Notes under the pieces: model-generated
Databases searched by the model: none
What the model was told of the DNA's origin: nothing
Seen by the model: the letters and a program-made list of their open reading frames with translations, nothing else
Shown: positions 1-11,165 of the stretch, piece after piece
How positions within the stretch are numbered: the stretch's first letter is position 1
Layout: each line of letters opens with the position of its first letter
Assembly: GCA_006937955.1 (NCBI GenBank)
Contig: SSNP01000069.1
Span: 1,445,540-1,509,539, forward strand
Direction: 5' to 3'
DNA length: 64,000 bases
Origin: Pachypanchax playfairii
Lineage: Eukaryota > Chordata > Actinopteri > Cyprinodontiformes > Aplocheilidae
Made by a program: the position numbers and the translations under genes

Positions 1-514
1 CTGCGTAAAGACTGGGCATGCTGTAGTCTGTTCTACGTATAAGCAGGTACAAAGAAGGGAGACACAATTACAACCAAATCTTCCAACACAAATCCAGTTT
101 TAACTATCTGGTGGACTGATCGCTCCTTTTGGAGAAAAACCACCAGAGCTTTATTTGTCTGAGAACAATAAACAATGTCACGACTCACCTATTCTACTCA
201 GAAAGGAGAGTTTTAAGAAATTGGTCCACAGTATAACATGATCAGTCACAACTCTAATGCCATGATAGACTGAAAGGCTAGGTAAACCCTCATCTGGGAG
301 AGATGCCATTTTTCCAAGCTGTAAAATCTGCTGTAATTACTTTTGCCTGTATGTTGATAAATTAAACTTGTGTTACTTTTCGATGGAGTTTAAAGAGTGA
401 ATTTTGGGGAAAAAAGTCAAAACTTCCAGTGGAGCTGAGACGAGAGGATGGCGAGGCTGGTGCCTATCTGCAGTGGCCATTGGGTGAGAAAAAGGTCCGT
501 CACCAATTACACAA

Positions 515-650
515 GCATGTATGACCGTGGGAGGAAATCCATATACAGTATAGACAAGAACATGCAAACCCCACACAGAAACATCCCAGCTGGGATTCAA
601 ACTCAGGACCTTCTTGCTGCAAAACAACAGTACAAACCAACTACACTACT
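515..650 (+). repeat. Decayed dispersed repeat, family A copy 1
   Basis: The segment reads like the widespread fish repeat containing 'aaactcaggaccttcttg' after 'catgcaaacccc'. A second copy is at 45815-46045 with the same order of blocks (grouped 'gggaggaa', then the 'catgtaaactcc' equivalent, then the 'actcaggacc' block). Overlapping open frames are chance. The class of the element is not clear to me. Confidence 0.5.
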
Positions 651-703
651 GTATTGTCAAATGAGAAAACAGTTCTTTGGATGGAAGCCTTACTCTTTCA
701 GCA

Positions 704-1127
704 CACTCTCAGAAATAGAGGTACGAGACAAGTACATTTTTGTACCTATAGGTAAATTGTTCCTGCAAAAGGTACAAAGGGTACAAATTCTTGTCGCTGG
801 GGGTGTACCCTGTAGTCCAGGTCCATTTTTGTACCTTATGAAGTTGTTCCACTAAAACAGTTAAATTACACCATGTTTTGAAGTTTTAAACCAACATTCT
901 GAAACATAATATTGAAAATGATGGAAGAAACTTAATAAAATAGAGATTAACCAGCCTTGACCAGAGTTGCAGGTGCAGTTGAAATGGTACAAATTTGTAC
1001 TTTATATCAATTTTAACCCTCAGAGGGACATTTCTGACCTTTTAAAGACCAATATTGTACTTTTGAGGGAACAATTTACCTATAGGTACAAAAATGTTCT
1101 TGTCTCGTACCTCTATTTCTGAGAGTG
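704..1127. mobile_element. MITE with about 60-bp terminal inverted repeats
   Basis: The left end begins CACTCTCAGAAATAGAGG at 704. The same sequence reads inward from 1127 on the other strand, and the match continues for about 60 bp with few differences. The interior is rich in 'ggtacaa' and 'gtacaaa' words and has no coding capacity. Such ends mark a non-autonomous DNA transposon. I could not find a clear target-site duplication, so the superfamily is open. Confidence 0.75.
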
Positions 1128-1207
1128 CATGTCATAATTTTGTACAGGTTTTAGCAGTAGATACTGATTGATGAGCAGATGACATCAACATAGTCATCAC
1201 TCTAGAC

Positions 1208-1275
1208 CAGAGGTGTCAAACTCCAGTACTTCACGGTCACTGCATGCTTTAGATGTTCTTCTGCTTCTGTATAAT
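1208..1275 (+). repeat. One-ended fragment of the hAT MITE family
   Basis: It starts CAGAGGTGTCAAACTCCAG and contains 'ctttagatgttc', matching the left half of the hAT MITEs at 11776 and 15794. The right end is not found nearby, so this is a truncated relic. Confidence 0.55.
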
Positions 1276-3612
1276 ATGATACATAGTACGTACTTGTCGT
1301 CAAATCCGAGTGCCGCAGTTCATGTAGAAAAAGAAACTATCCGCTCTCAGCCACTCACCCCCTCCCCTCCCTGATTTTTCTGTTGGATTGCCAGTTCTAA
1401 TGTTGATCTTTGTTTAGTTTCTCTTGTACTTGTTTAGTTTTTGGGAATGTCTGAAGGTCTATTTGTTTAGCATTGAGTTTTCCTAGGTGCGTTCAGCATC
1501 ACGTTCATCTCGGCTGATCAGTTGGAAGGATGCAGTGGTTTGTTACTTTTTGCTGCTGGTCATTGTGGAATTGTAACTGCTTATGTTGAAGACTTGGCAG
1601 CCTTGCAGGTGAGGTATTTATGTGGCATTGGAGCATGCGCAGGGGTCACGAGCCTGGCACCCCGATGGCTTGAGGCCTTGTTTTGTTGTAGTGGCTACAG
1701 CATCTGCACACCAGATGTTGCTGTGGTGTTAGTGTTCCATATTCCACCTTTAATTCTACTTCCCAGATCACTTACTTGTCAGTAATTAACAACCATAGTC
1801 TCAACAAAACAAATTGTTATCCATGTTTGGACTCGCTGCACATTGATCAGTGTGCATGCACTCTATGAATCGAACCAAATAACCTTTGGAGCATGTTACA
1901 CCCCCGCCTGTGGTGGCGCTGTAGAGTTTCTGCAATACCCGCCCATTCACGCATCAGGCCCGTCCATGATGGGCCCAGCTCAGAAGTGTGATGTGAGAGT
2001 CGTACCTCATCCACATTCATATGCATTAGAGAAAAGCTATAGGTAAGCAAGCTGACTGTTTAACAACTGAATACCAGAACATGGAGGTTAAGATCAGTTT
2101 ATCAAACTAAAAGCTGATCTATGCAGAGTTTATATCAGTTACCCAGTCAGGTTTGAGTCATGGTTGCCAAAAATTATACAAGAACGACTGACTTCAGTGA
2201 TGTAGTTCGTGTAAAATATTCAATAAAATGTTGTTCTGCATGACTGACTTCATTTTCACTCTCACATGTAGCGTTATGATGAATTTAAAACTGAATCACC
2301 GATATCGGCTCTAAGTGCATTGTGGGTAAAACTCGTCACCACCCGTCCACCACCGTCATTTCAATTACATTCTTCACCTCAAGCAAGTTGGTGGCAGTAA
2401 CGCACTAATTCCTTGTTTACTAGTCGTGAATGATTATCAAGAAGAAGAAGCGCGTGTTAACTGGTGGTCATGATGTAAACATTTAGAGAAATACACGCAA
2501 GAAAGGAATTTATTAAGGTTTTTAGCAGGAGAATTGGGTTGAGGAAGACAACTTTGTTGGAGTACCGAGACCCACGTTTTTATACGGACTAGAGTTTGAT
2601 TGTTTGGTCCGAATCAGAGTTCGGTTGCTCGTTCACACCTCCCCAAACGAACCAGACTTTCTGTGCAAACGAACTAGAGTTCGATTCAAGTGGACTAAAC
2701 AGGGCTGGTGTGAATGCACCCTAACTCTCTGCTTTATCGTTTCATTAAGGCCAACAGATCTGAGACAAAAAATATAGAAAAATCCAAAGGTTGATGGAGC
2801 AGAGGAACAAACTCAAGTCACAACTCATTTGTAAATGATGAGTTAGGAGGCTGTATGAAACACAGCTATAGTTGAGATTGGTCCTGTGATGCCACACAAG
2901 CTTGTTTTCTATGGGCTCTTCTGAGCTCAGTGCAGAGTCTCCAGTGCTTAGATTGAAAACTTTCAAATTGAAAGTTAAATATAAATCTTTAGAAACCATT
3001 GGTGAACAAAACGTTCCCATTCCAGTTGTTTTTTTAGCAATTAGATGAGAGTAATGAAACATCAGAGGAGCTTAAAGAGACCTGTGGGGTCTGTCACTGT
3101 ATCTTTATTAGAGTTTTAAATGATAAAAAATGATAATTAAATACGCATTAATTGTAATAGCCCGATAATTCAAACTAATTTTTTTTTTAATCAATGTTTT
3201 TAAAACCTTTACAGTCCCTAAGATTGGTACCCCTCCAGTAAATATAAGTGAAAAAAACTGGACAACAGTCAAAAACATGGAACTCCATCTATACAATAAC
3301 CCTTCCTTTGTGTCAAATCTTTTCAAGTACACATATCTTTATTTAGCTATTTTACTTCATTTACATCTTTTCTCGTGAAATATGTTTTTGTTCATTTTCA
3401 TTTTATATTATTTTGTTTTTTATTTTTATTTTGTGTACTGTATTACAAACTTTCTATGATCAAACTGGTACTTAAACAGTTTTAGGAAGGAAAAATAGAT
3501 CAAACTAAAGAAAACCCTTTACCAAAGTAATCACTTTTAACTTTATCTTTATGCTTATTCAACAAACTTTCAGTCTTCTTCTTTATCCTCAAGAGTTCTT
3601 GCACTACATATA
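1276..3612. other. Gene-free stretch
   Basis: I see no exon, RNA gene or intact element. Short open frames between 1522 and 3062 resemble no protein family I know. At 2707-2720 'ggtgtgaatgcacc' resembles the terminal repeat of the Harbinger derivative at 36595-37247, so 2560-2722 may be a relic of a related element. Confidence 0.5.
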
Positions 3613-4460
3613 CAGTGGCTTGCATAGAAAACCATAAGAAGTCCCGTTTGCAGTTTGCCACAAGCCATGTGGGGGACACAGCAAACATGTGGAAGAAGGT
3701 TCTCTGGTCAGAAGAGACCAAAATTGAACTTTTTGGCCAAAATGCAAAACGTAATGTGTGGCGGAAAACTAACACTGCACATCACTCTGAACACACCATC
3801 CCCACTGTCAAATATGGTGGAGGCAGCATCATGCTCTGGGGGTGCTTCTCTTCAGCAGGGACAGGGAAGCTAGTCAGAGTTGATGGGAAGATGTATGGAG
3901 CCAAATACAGGGCCATCTTGGAAGAAAACCTCTTGGAGTCTGCGAAAGACTTGAGACTGGGGCGGAGGTTCACCTTCCAGCAGGACAACAATCCTAAACA
4001 TAAAGCCAGGGCAACAATGGAATGGTTTAAAACAAAACATATCCATGTGTTAGAATGGTCCAGTCAAAGTGCAGATCTAAATCCAATCGAGAATCTGTGG
4101 CAAGATCTGAAAACTGCTGTTCACAAACGCTGTCCAGCTAATCTGACTGAGCTGGAGTTGTTTTGCAAAGAAGAATGGGCAAGAATTTCAGTCTCTAGAT
4201 GTGCAAAGCTGGTAGAGACATATCCTAAAAGACTGGCAGCTGTAATTGCATCAAAAGGTGGTTCTACAAAGTATTGACTCAGGGGGCTGAATAATTACGC
4301 ACACCCCACTTTTCAGTTATGTATTTGTAAAAAATGTTTGGAATCATGTATGATTTTTGTTCCACTTCTCATGTGTACACCACTTTGAATTGGTCTTTCA
4401 CGTGGAATTCCAATAAAATTGATTCATGTTAATGGCTGTAATGTGACAAAATGTGGAATA
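3613..4460 (+). mobile_element. Internally deleted Tc1/mariner element
   Basis: A TA dinucleotide at 3611-3612 is followed by CAGTGGCTTGCA, a typical fish Tc1 left tip. Within about 15 bp the sequence jumps into the middle of a transposase, so the rest of the left repeat and the DNA-binding half are deleted. The 3' noncoding part after the stop is Tc1-like ('gggggctgaataattacg'), but the right tip is missing. It is a dead, non-autonomous copy from a different Tc1 lineage than the one at 12498. Confidence 0.85.
3615..4277 (+). pseudogene. Tc1-family transposase, catalytic half only
   Basis: The open frame gives 220 residues ending in the usual STKY. It covers the RNase-H-like DDE domain: LWSEETKIELFG, the glycine-rich YGGGSIMLWGCF block, FQQDNNPKH and NPIENLW. 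The first catalytic Asp of the family (the D of WSDETK) is Glu here, while the second Asp and the final Glu are kept. The whole N-terminal paired-like DNA-binding half is missing, against about 340 residues for a full Tc1 transposase. The apparent Met start is an accident of the internal deletion. I infer no activity. Confidence 0.85.
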
Positions 4461-6216
4461 TAAAACATATCACAGTAGTTGTCCTTGACCTAAGTCGCTT
4501 ATACCAACATTGTTTAAGGTGGCAGGGCTGTCAAGTCTTCCTTGTCTGTTGCTATGCTGAACAGAGGTAATGATGACTCAGCAAAAACTGATGCAAAATA
4601 AAGTGTGAGATATAAGAGAAAAGAGTAGGACAAAGATAACATCTGTAAGCAATTTGATTAATAAAACATCTGTCATTGTATACAACTGCTAAATTATGTT
4701 ATAGTAACACATGATACTATAAATATAAATCAAAATTTGGCAGTACCTCAACTTAGAAAATCAGAATTGTTAATCCTAAAGAAAAAATAAGGACTAGTTA
4801 AAGTCAATTCTATGACAAACAGGTGAATTATTCTTGAACACATTATAGAAATGGGAATTTATATTAACATAACTTTTTCTACGACAAGGAGAGTCGGTAA
4901 AACAAAAATCTGAAACCATTAATATAGAACCTACTTTCTTTCTCTTGCTCTACAATTCAGTTATTTATGTTTGGTGCATTTTTATTTATCTTTATCTTAT
5001 TATCTGTTCTTTTTGTGTTTCAGAAAATAATATACAGCAAAAGTCAAATGAAGTAGGAAAAACGAGGTAAAACAGAAAAGGTTCTGTTTCTGTACAGCTC
5101 ACTGTCTTGGTGCAGTGGAGCTGACGTTTGAGGTCACACATTCCTTATGACAGTCTGAGACTTACCAGCTGACTTTTTGGTTGAATGAATGCATCAATAA
5201 TTTGGTGGCAAAGCAAAATAAATTACAGTTAGTTTAACAAACAATTTATTCTGTATTCTACGTTTTCCCCAGGTATGTTGCATTAATTAACTAACTGGTA
5301 ATACGTCTATGTGACTGATAAGTTACTTAAACAATGAGTCATTTATCCAGTCATACAGTTGCTGTGGTGATCAGAAAATCTATGAGAAAAGAAAGAAAGC
5401 ACCTAACAATCCAATGACATGACTACTTTATTATAGCCACTCAGAACCAGGTAGCCAGACATAGAGAACTGACAGCAAACAGATCAAGGAGGAGAGGTGA
5501 TAATGTTCCCAATTAATTCAGTCACCATGCCAGATAGTCAGTTGGCCAATGCAGTGAAGACAACAAACATACATGATAAGCTATGGCAGTGAAACCTGCT
5601 GCTGTACTAGGACCAGTCAGTAAGTGTGACACAGAGGAGACTGCAGACTTCATGCTGCCAACAGATGGCCTGAATAAAATAGCTTAATCTAGAAGAATGA
5701 CATGGCAAGGGTATTTGATTTTTTTAAAAAAAATCAAAGTTCTTTATAGAGTGAAAGTATGTAACTTGCATAATACTGCATTACCTGCTGCTGCTACATA
5801 CTTACATGCATATGTAAATTGATCATGCACACAGATCAAACATCACCCAGCAGCTGTCCTCAACTATCCATTGCCTCTGCCACATACAGTACCTGCCTCT
5901 GAACTACTTAAGATGCAGATCCACAGCTACAGTGTTATCCATGTTCACCGTATTCCAGAACCGAAGACACGCAAGATAAAATGTGTCCAAATCAGAGCCT
6001 CTCAACATGCAGGTGATTTATGGTAACCAAACTAATGAAACCAGCAGACACGCACAAGCTGTTGATTGGCATGTAACACAAAGACAAGCTATACTTACAT
6101 AGAAGAGGTTATTGCCACAAAAACTGTGGTGTGAAAATTCTCCCACCTTAAAATGATGTTGCAATGGGACATGCAGCAGGGCACTGGCCACCACAGCGGC
6201 GTGATGTATGTGTATG

Positions 6217-6236
6217 AGTGTGTGTGTGTGTGTGTG
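6217..6236. repeat. (TG)n microsatellite
   Basis: About ten uninterrupted TG units. Confidence 0.9.
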
Positions 6237-6371
6237 AGTGAGTGTAGATGTGCGTGTGTGCGGAGACAAGCTAAGCTGCATTCTCAGTGCTACTGCCTCA
6301 GCTGGGGCTGTCTCGATGCACAGCCTGTACCATGTCGGCAGCCAGCAGGGGTGGGCATGAGTACCGTTGTG

Positions 6372-6373
<2 letters not shown>

Positions 6374-6413
<40 letters not shown>
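6374..6413. repeat. (TG)20 microsatellite
   Basis: Twenty perfect TG units. Confidence 0.95.
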
Positions 6414-6414
<1 letters not shown>

Positions 6415-7022
6415 AAAAATTACTGCAGATCAGAGAGGCTTTTCTTCATGAGAGAAGGGTTTTTAAAAAGACAGAGGAATCAACATTGACAGACAGAAAG
6501 ATGAATTTATATACATATGAAAGGTAAGCAGCATATAAAAGCATAGAGGAAACTGCAATGAGAACAGCTTAGATTATTTTTGTTTCTGCTTCCATGTTGC
6601 TCCCTTTTATTCACTCCTGTTGACATTTTCAACGTAAAAAGATAGCAGAAGGTCCAGCAAAGGTGCACATGCAACCTACTTGTAGATTTAACTGGAGGAG
6701 GCTAGACGGGGGGGATGAAAGCAGTGTGGATACAACATGTTAAGGAAGAAAGGAAAACGCTTGGAGCAGCATAAGTGAATAGAAAAAGAAAAAAGAAAAA
6801 TAAGAGGTAAGGAGAGGATGCAAGTGATTAAAGAAAATCTGTGAAGTAGTGAAGTATTAAATCAGAAAGAATCAGAAAGAATAAAGTAGTCAATAAGTTA
6901 AAAAAAATGTGGAGGAGGGCCAGCAGCTATCAAGGACAACGTGAGTCCTTATCAGGCTCATTATTGTGTTCTGCACATTGAGATTTCCAAACACACTCAA
7001 ACTAGCATAAGAGAAATTCTTG

Positions 7023-7593
7023 TTAAAAAGGCCATTTCATACACATTTCAGGACTTTGTGATTATTTCTTAAGTATTAACCAGTAATATGAAACATTTTA
7101 TATCTAAAAAATGTCAGGAAACACTGATTAACAGACCTTTCAATATATCCGCATTAAAATTTGGGTGGTACCGTCAGGCTTCGTCAGCAACTCGTTCATA
7201 TTCATTATTCAGATTTGCTGGACTCAGATTGGCTAACAAACTATATATATATATACTGTTTCCTGCCCCACTGCGCATGGCAATATCAGACGTTGTGTCT
7301 TCCTGTTTGCTACGTTATGCTACAGCTTTTAGCCAGCAACATGCTAGGCGTGGTTTCAACTGCGGATGCTGCCGAATACTAATGAACAAAGGAGTTGTGA
7401 CGAAAAAGATACAGGCCTTTCGGACTAGGGAGAAATCGGGTTTTATCACCACCTGCGTAGTTTGAGAGATTAAAACGGAAAGAGAAGTTGTTGACTTGTT
7501 TTCACACCAACTATGAAGGTAAGAACACCTGTGGAGCTAAAATATTTAACAGAAACCTGAGAAAAACTGTTTTTAATGGAAGGGCTTCTTTAA
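7023..7593 (+). mobile_element. TTAA-flanked promoter-like MITE, copy 1
   Basis: The element is bounded by TTAA at 7023-7026 and TTAA at 7590-7593, with short inverted ends (TTAA-A(G/A)AGGCC). It belongs to the family also seen at 8822, 15867, 17013, 31800, 43269 and 63120. Shared blocks in order are 'ggactttgtg', 'gctggactcagattggctaa' (a CCAAT box), 'ctgtttcctgcccc', 'ctgcgcatgg', 'agccagcaacatgctagg', and 'actatgaaggtaagaacacc'. No transposase is encoded. TTAA duplications with a purine-purine (AG) start fit the Kolobok superfamily; piggyBac is the alternative. Confidence 0.75.
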
Positions 7594-7669
7594 CATGATG
7601 GCTGCTGGAGATAATGCTTATACATACCTGCTTTTATGTGACTGGTTGATCCACCACTCTCAGACATAC
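7185..7669. repeat. Duplicated segment A1, probably allelic
   Basis: It is nearly identical to 8822-9308, the main difference being one TA unit in the (TA)n tract near 7242. It stops exactly at the single N at 7670. See the finding on this join. Confidence 0.85.
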
Positions 7670-7670
7670 N

Positions 7671-7972
7671 TCGAAGGGTGCCGGATCCGGGATGGCTACC
7701 TGCCGATAGCCGGTCTCCTCAGGTGGGTCAGATCGCGCCGTCGCTGTCGCTGCTGCTGCTGCTGCTGCAGGAGGAGGAGATTGACTGCGGGAAAGGCGAG
7801 ACATGACACTGGTGAGTTGTTGTGTAAGACTGTGGAGCTCTGTGGATAGGTTAGCTTGCGTTCTCGCTATCTCCTGCATGAACGCATCATGCCTTCCCAG
7901 CAGTATCCCCTGCTGGGTGAGTGCGGTCTGAAGCTGGGTCTGAGAGCTCTCTTGGCCAGTTTGTTCTGTCAT
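7671..7972 (-). pseudogene. gag N-terminus of a Ty3/gypsy-type element (partial)
   Basis: Starting from the ATG at 7970-7972, about 100 residues are readable before the N at 7670. The pattern is typical of fish gypsy Gag: a Gln/Leu-rich helical stretch (residues about 8-60), then a Pro/Ala low-complexity linker encoded by a CTG/CAG-type run (7750-7770), then a proline-rich segment leading toward the capsid domain. The open frame extends upstream into the LTR, but the ATG just after the leader is the better start. Truncation here is an assembly edge, not necessarily a mutation. Confidence 0.6.
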
Positions 7973-8066
7973 GGTTCGTACCAGGTGGGGTTGTTGACGA
8001 GCTCTCAAAGTGACCCAAACTCCAGACACACACAATGCGAGGAGACAGCGCTCACGGTTAACAGTG

Positions 8067-8072
8067 TTTATT
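8067..8072 (-). promoter_or_regulatory. Poly(A) signal of the LTR
   Basis: AATAAA on the minus strand, about 60 bp before the proposed LTR end at 8011. Confidence 0.5.
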
Positions 8073-8821
8073 ATATACAGTGCTCCAAGTACAATACACG
8101 TAAACAATGAATGTGCTGATGAAAACGCAGGACGGGCCTGGTGCGGGACAGGAACGGTCCTGGGGTTGTGAGAGAGAGAGGGGTTAGTGACAGTTGGAGA
8201 AACCAGCTGCGGCGTGCGGGGATTGTGCTCGCTCAACTCACGGTTGTGTGAATGACGTCCGGGTTTGAGGAGAGATCCTAGGATGCTGCCGCAGGGGTGG
8301 TGAGCCAAGCTGTCGGTAATCCGTGTGTGAGATCCGGGTCCGAGTGCTGAGTGCGCAGACGTGACTGCGACAGGGGTGACAGCAGAACGGTGACCGGTGA
8401 GGTGTGGACCAGAGGAAGCCAGAGACAGACAGGGAGCCAGAGGGAGAGAGCTGGTCGCGTAGCACCGCAACGGAGCTCTAGGAAGTTCCCGTGTTGAGCC
8501 AATCCTCACTATGAGCGATTCGATATCCACGCTGGAGGTTATGCTGTCAGGAGAGGAGCTCCAATACAGCAGGCTGAACATAAAGGGAAAGAAGGCAGGT
8601 TAATACTGCGAAAGACTCTCTGATAAATATTGCTCACTAGCCACTCTGTACCACGTAAAGTTGCGGAACAAACTGGCGTCTGTCTCTTGTTCCTCCTCTG
8701 CTTAAGTACCCAGCTCTCCTGAGCTGGGTAACGATCCACACCTGAGATCAATGATCCTCTGCTGCCACGCCCTGCAAGACAGATTAATTCCACTCACCAC
8801 CACCAGCAGCAGAGATCCTCA

Positions 8822-9232
8822 CAGCAACTCGTTCATATTCATTATTCAGATTTGCTGGACTCAGATTGGCTAACAAACTATATATATATATATACTGTTT
8901 CCTGCCCCACTGCGCATGGCAATATCAGACGTTGTGTCTTCCTGTTTGCTACGTTATGCTACAGCTTTTAGCCAGCAACATGCTAGGCGTGGTTTCAACT
9001 GCGGATGCTGCCGAATACTAATGAACAAAGGAGTTGTGACGAAAAAGATACAGGCCTTTCGGACTAGGGAGAAATCGGGTTTTATCACCACCTGCGTAGT
9101 TTGAGAGATTAAAACGGAAAGAGAAGTTGTTGACTTGTTTTCACACCCACTATGAAGGTAAGAACACCTGTGGAGCTAAAATATTTAACAGAAACCTGAG
9201 AAAAACAGTTTTTAATGGAAGGGCTTCTTTAA
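8822..9232 (+). mobile_element. TTAA-flanked promoter-like MITE, right part
   Basis: Starts at 'cagcaactcgttc' directly against the LTR edge and ends with TTAA at 9229-9232. It is the right-hand remainder of the MITE copy into which the gypsy element inserted, and the allelic counterpart of 7185-7593. Confidence 0.75.
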
Positions 9233-9308
9233 CATGATGGCTGCTGGAGATAATGCTTATACATACCTGCTTTTATGTGACTGGTTGATCCACCACTCTC
9301 AGACATAC
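8822..9308. repeat. Duplicated segment A2, probably allelic
   Basis: Near-identical to 7185-7669. It continues into unique sequence after 9308, whereas the first copy stops at an N. Confidence 0.85.
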
Positions 9309-10635
9309 AAACAAAAACACACCTGTTCAGCTCCAACCACTTATCAGTCTTTCTAGCAAACAGCTCTGAGGATAACAGCTCTGTGCCATGTTACCATAAT
9401 GTCACTACCACACATCTCATTGTATCACAGCCTGCAGGGGAAGAAGGGCAGATGGAGAAGAGACAGACTCTCTCTGTCTCAAAATGCTACCCCTCTCCTA
9501 TCTTAATCTATTTCTATTCTCTTTATCTACATTTATTTTTTCTGTCTTTCTGTCCTTGAGTAACATAGGAGCTCTGTCTCTCTCTTGTGGTTTCACAGGC
9601 ATATTATGTAAATATCAGATGCTGGACATCACCGGCATCACGAGCAGCATCCACTTCCCTTCAGGGTATTCCCACTTGGATGAATGCATGTCAGACAGAG
9701 CTGAGTTTGGCACATGCTGGCTTATGCTGGAGACAGCAGAAAGTAATGTAGAGGTCTCCAATTTCACTGTGTCATCCACTTGCACAACTGCTCAAGTTGA
9801 GAAGGAACTCATCCCAGGGTGTCTGACAAGTTCGGAATCAAAAAATGAAATGTTCAGCATAATACTATCACCAAAGAGGAAAAGGGAGATGCTTGTTCAA
9901 GGAAATAATGAATTATGTTATAGTTGGTACCAGACTATCAGGTTTGATTTGCTTAGCAAGCACCAATAGCTTTCAAGTATCACAATGTGGATGATGTTGA
10001 TCTCAGACTCCATCTTACATGCGTCTTTTACAGATAAGGTTGCGAAAACTAAATGAAAAAAGTGCCAACGTGTTGTCGATGTCTCTTTTTAGATCTAGTT
10101 TTATGTTCATGGTTTAATTTAAACATTTAAAATACAGAATGGTTTGGCATTAAAAGAATAGCTGAGTTTAAACAATGATTCAAATTTACAGACTAAAACA
10201 GCCACAAGAGTTTCAGCAATGAAGACAGTGTAAACTAGACTAAAATGAAAGGAACAGCTGAGAGTAGAGGATTCTTCAGACAATTAGGTTTTTAAATTCA
10301 CAATATTACAAGACTGCAAAGAACACCAGAGGTTAGCAATGTCACTTCACAACAAAACAGTTCATATTAAGGCTGGGTGATATTACCAAAATTTCATATC
10401 CCGATATAGCTCAATTTATATACCAATAATGATGCAGCAATATTATGTTAATTCAATATTTCATATAAAATTGCAATCTGGTAATACAGTTTTAAATTTT
10501 ATACTAAACAAATAAAGGTAGTTGATACCAAATATTTATTTTATTTAGAACCTTTTTCCTAAGCAAGACGGGTTGGTCCTCTGCCTAAAGGTTAATCCCC
10601 CCAGATGGAAGTAACTTGTCTGTAACCACCGACGG
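9309..10635. other. Gene-free stretch
   Basis: The 161-codon open frame at 9484-9969 has no recognisable domain and no homology I know. From 10371, 'ggctgggtgatatt' followed by ATA-rich sequence resembles the end of fish elements beginning GGGCTGGGCGATAT (see 57243-57655), so a decayed copy may lie at 10371-10540. Confidence 0.45.
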
Positions 10636-11165
10636 TTCCAATCAATCAATCAAATCAAATAAAAAATAAAAAAAACTTTATTAATCCCCGAAGGGAAATT
10701 CAAGTGTTGTTGTAGCTCAGTTCTTTTTCAGGGAGCCATAGAGAGTTCTAGCTGTGGACAGGAAGGATCTCCTGTAGAGGGCTCTAGGTGTGGACAGGAA
10801 GGATCTCCTGTAGAGGGTTCTAGGTGTGGACAGGAAGGATCTCCTCTAGAGGGTTCTAGCTGTGGACAGGAAGGATCTCCTGTAGAGGGCTCTAGGTGTG
10901 GACAGGAAGGATCTCCTGTAGAGGGTTCTAGGTGTGGACAGGAAGGATCTCCTCTAGAGGGTTCTAGCTGTGGACAGGAAGGATCTCCTGTAGAGGGTTC
11001 TAGGTGTGGACAGGAAGGATCTCCTCTAGAGGGTTCTAGCTGTGGACAGGAAGGATCTCCTGTAGCGGTCTGTGCTGCAGCGGATTATGAAGAATCTTCT
11101 GACTGAAGACACTCTGTTGTTGAGTTACTGTGTTCTGAAGAGGACGATGAGGGTTTTCCATCATC
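10636..11165 (-). mobile_element. 3' end of an APE-type LINE with an expanded 36-bp repeat
   Basis: On the minus strand the order is: C-terminal ORF2 codons (the 'aaccctcatcgtcctctt' block), nine 36-bp units, a short 3' UTR containing 'ctccctgaaaaagaactgag' and 'attaataaag', then a tail of TTGAT-like repeats ending near 10636. The same order is found on the plus strand at 38603-39030 and 40130-40555. The 5' part is missing, as usual for truncated LINE copies. Confidence 0.8.
10742..11065 (-). repeat. 36-bp minisatellite, 9 units
   Basis: There are nine contiguous 36-bp units without spacers. Units differ by 'agctag' or 'acctag' and by 'tacagg' or 'tagagg'. Units 1-3 and 4-6 have the same variant order, so a 108-bp higher-order block is duplicated. 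Each unit encodes RSFLSTARTLYR in the LINE frame. Confidence 0.95.

Larger units (their letters stand above)
4461..7022. other. Gene-free stretch with TG microsatellites
   Basis: AT-rich noncoding DNA. The open frames on both strands near 6018-6527 are translations of (TG)n tracts and flanks. I see no other feature. Confidence 0.5.
7671..8823 (-). mobile_element. Ty3/gypsy-type LTR retrotransposon, 5' end only
   Basis: Read on the minus strand, a probable LTR runs from TGTGAGGATC at 8823 to GGGTCA at about 8011 (about 813 bp). It has a TTAAG-type core near 8700 and AATAAA at 8067-8072. A short leader follows, then the gag start at 7972. The element is cut by the assembly N at 7670, so pol and the 3' LTR are not seen. 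Its insertion point is visible because segment 7185-7669 is the matching empty site. Confidence 0.7.

Noticed and set aside
9484..9969. 161-codon open frame as a gene
   Set aside because: No domain, no splice context and unremarkable composition; the hydrophobic start is a T-rich stretch.
10742..11065. CRISPR-like array of 36-bp repeats
   Set aside because: Units are contiguous with no spacers, the unit is LINE coding sequence, and the genome is eukaryotic.
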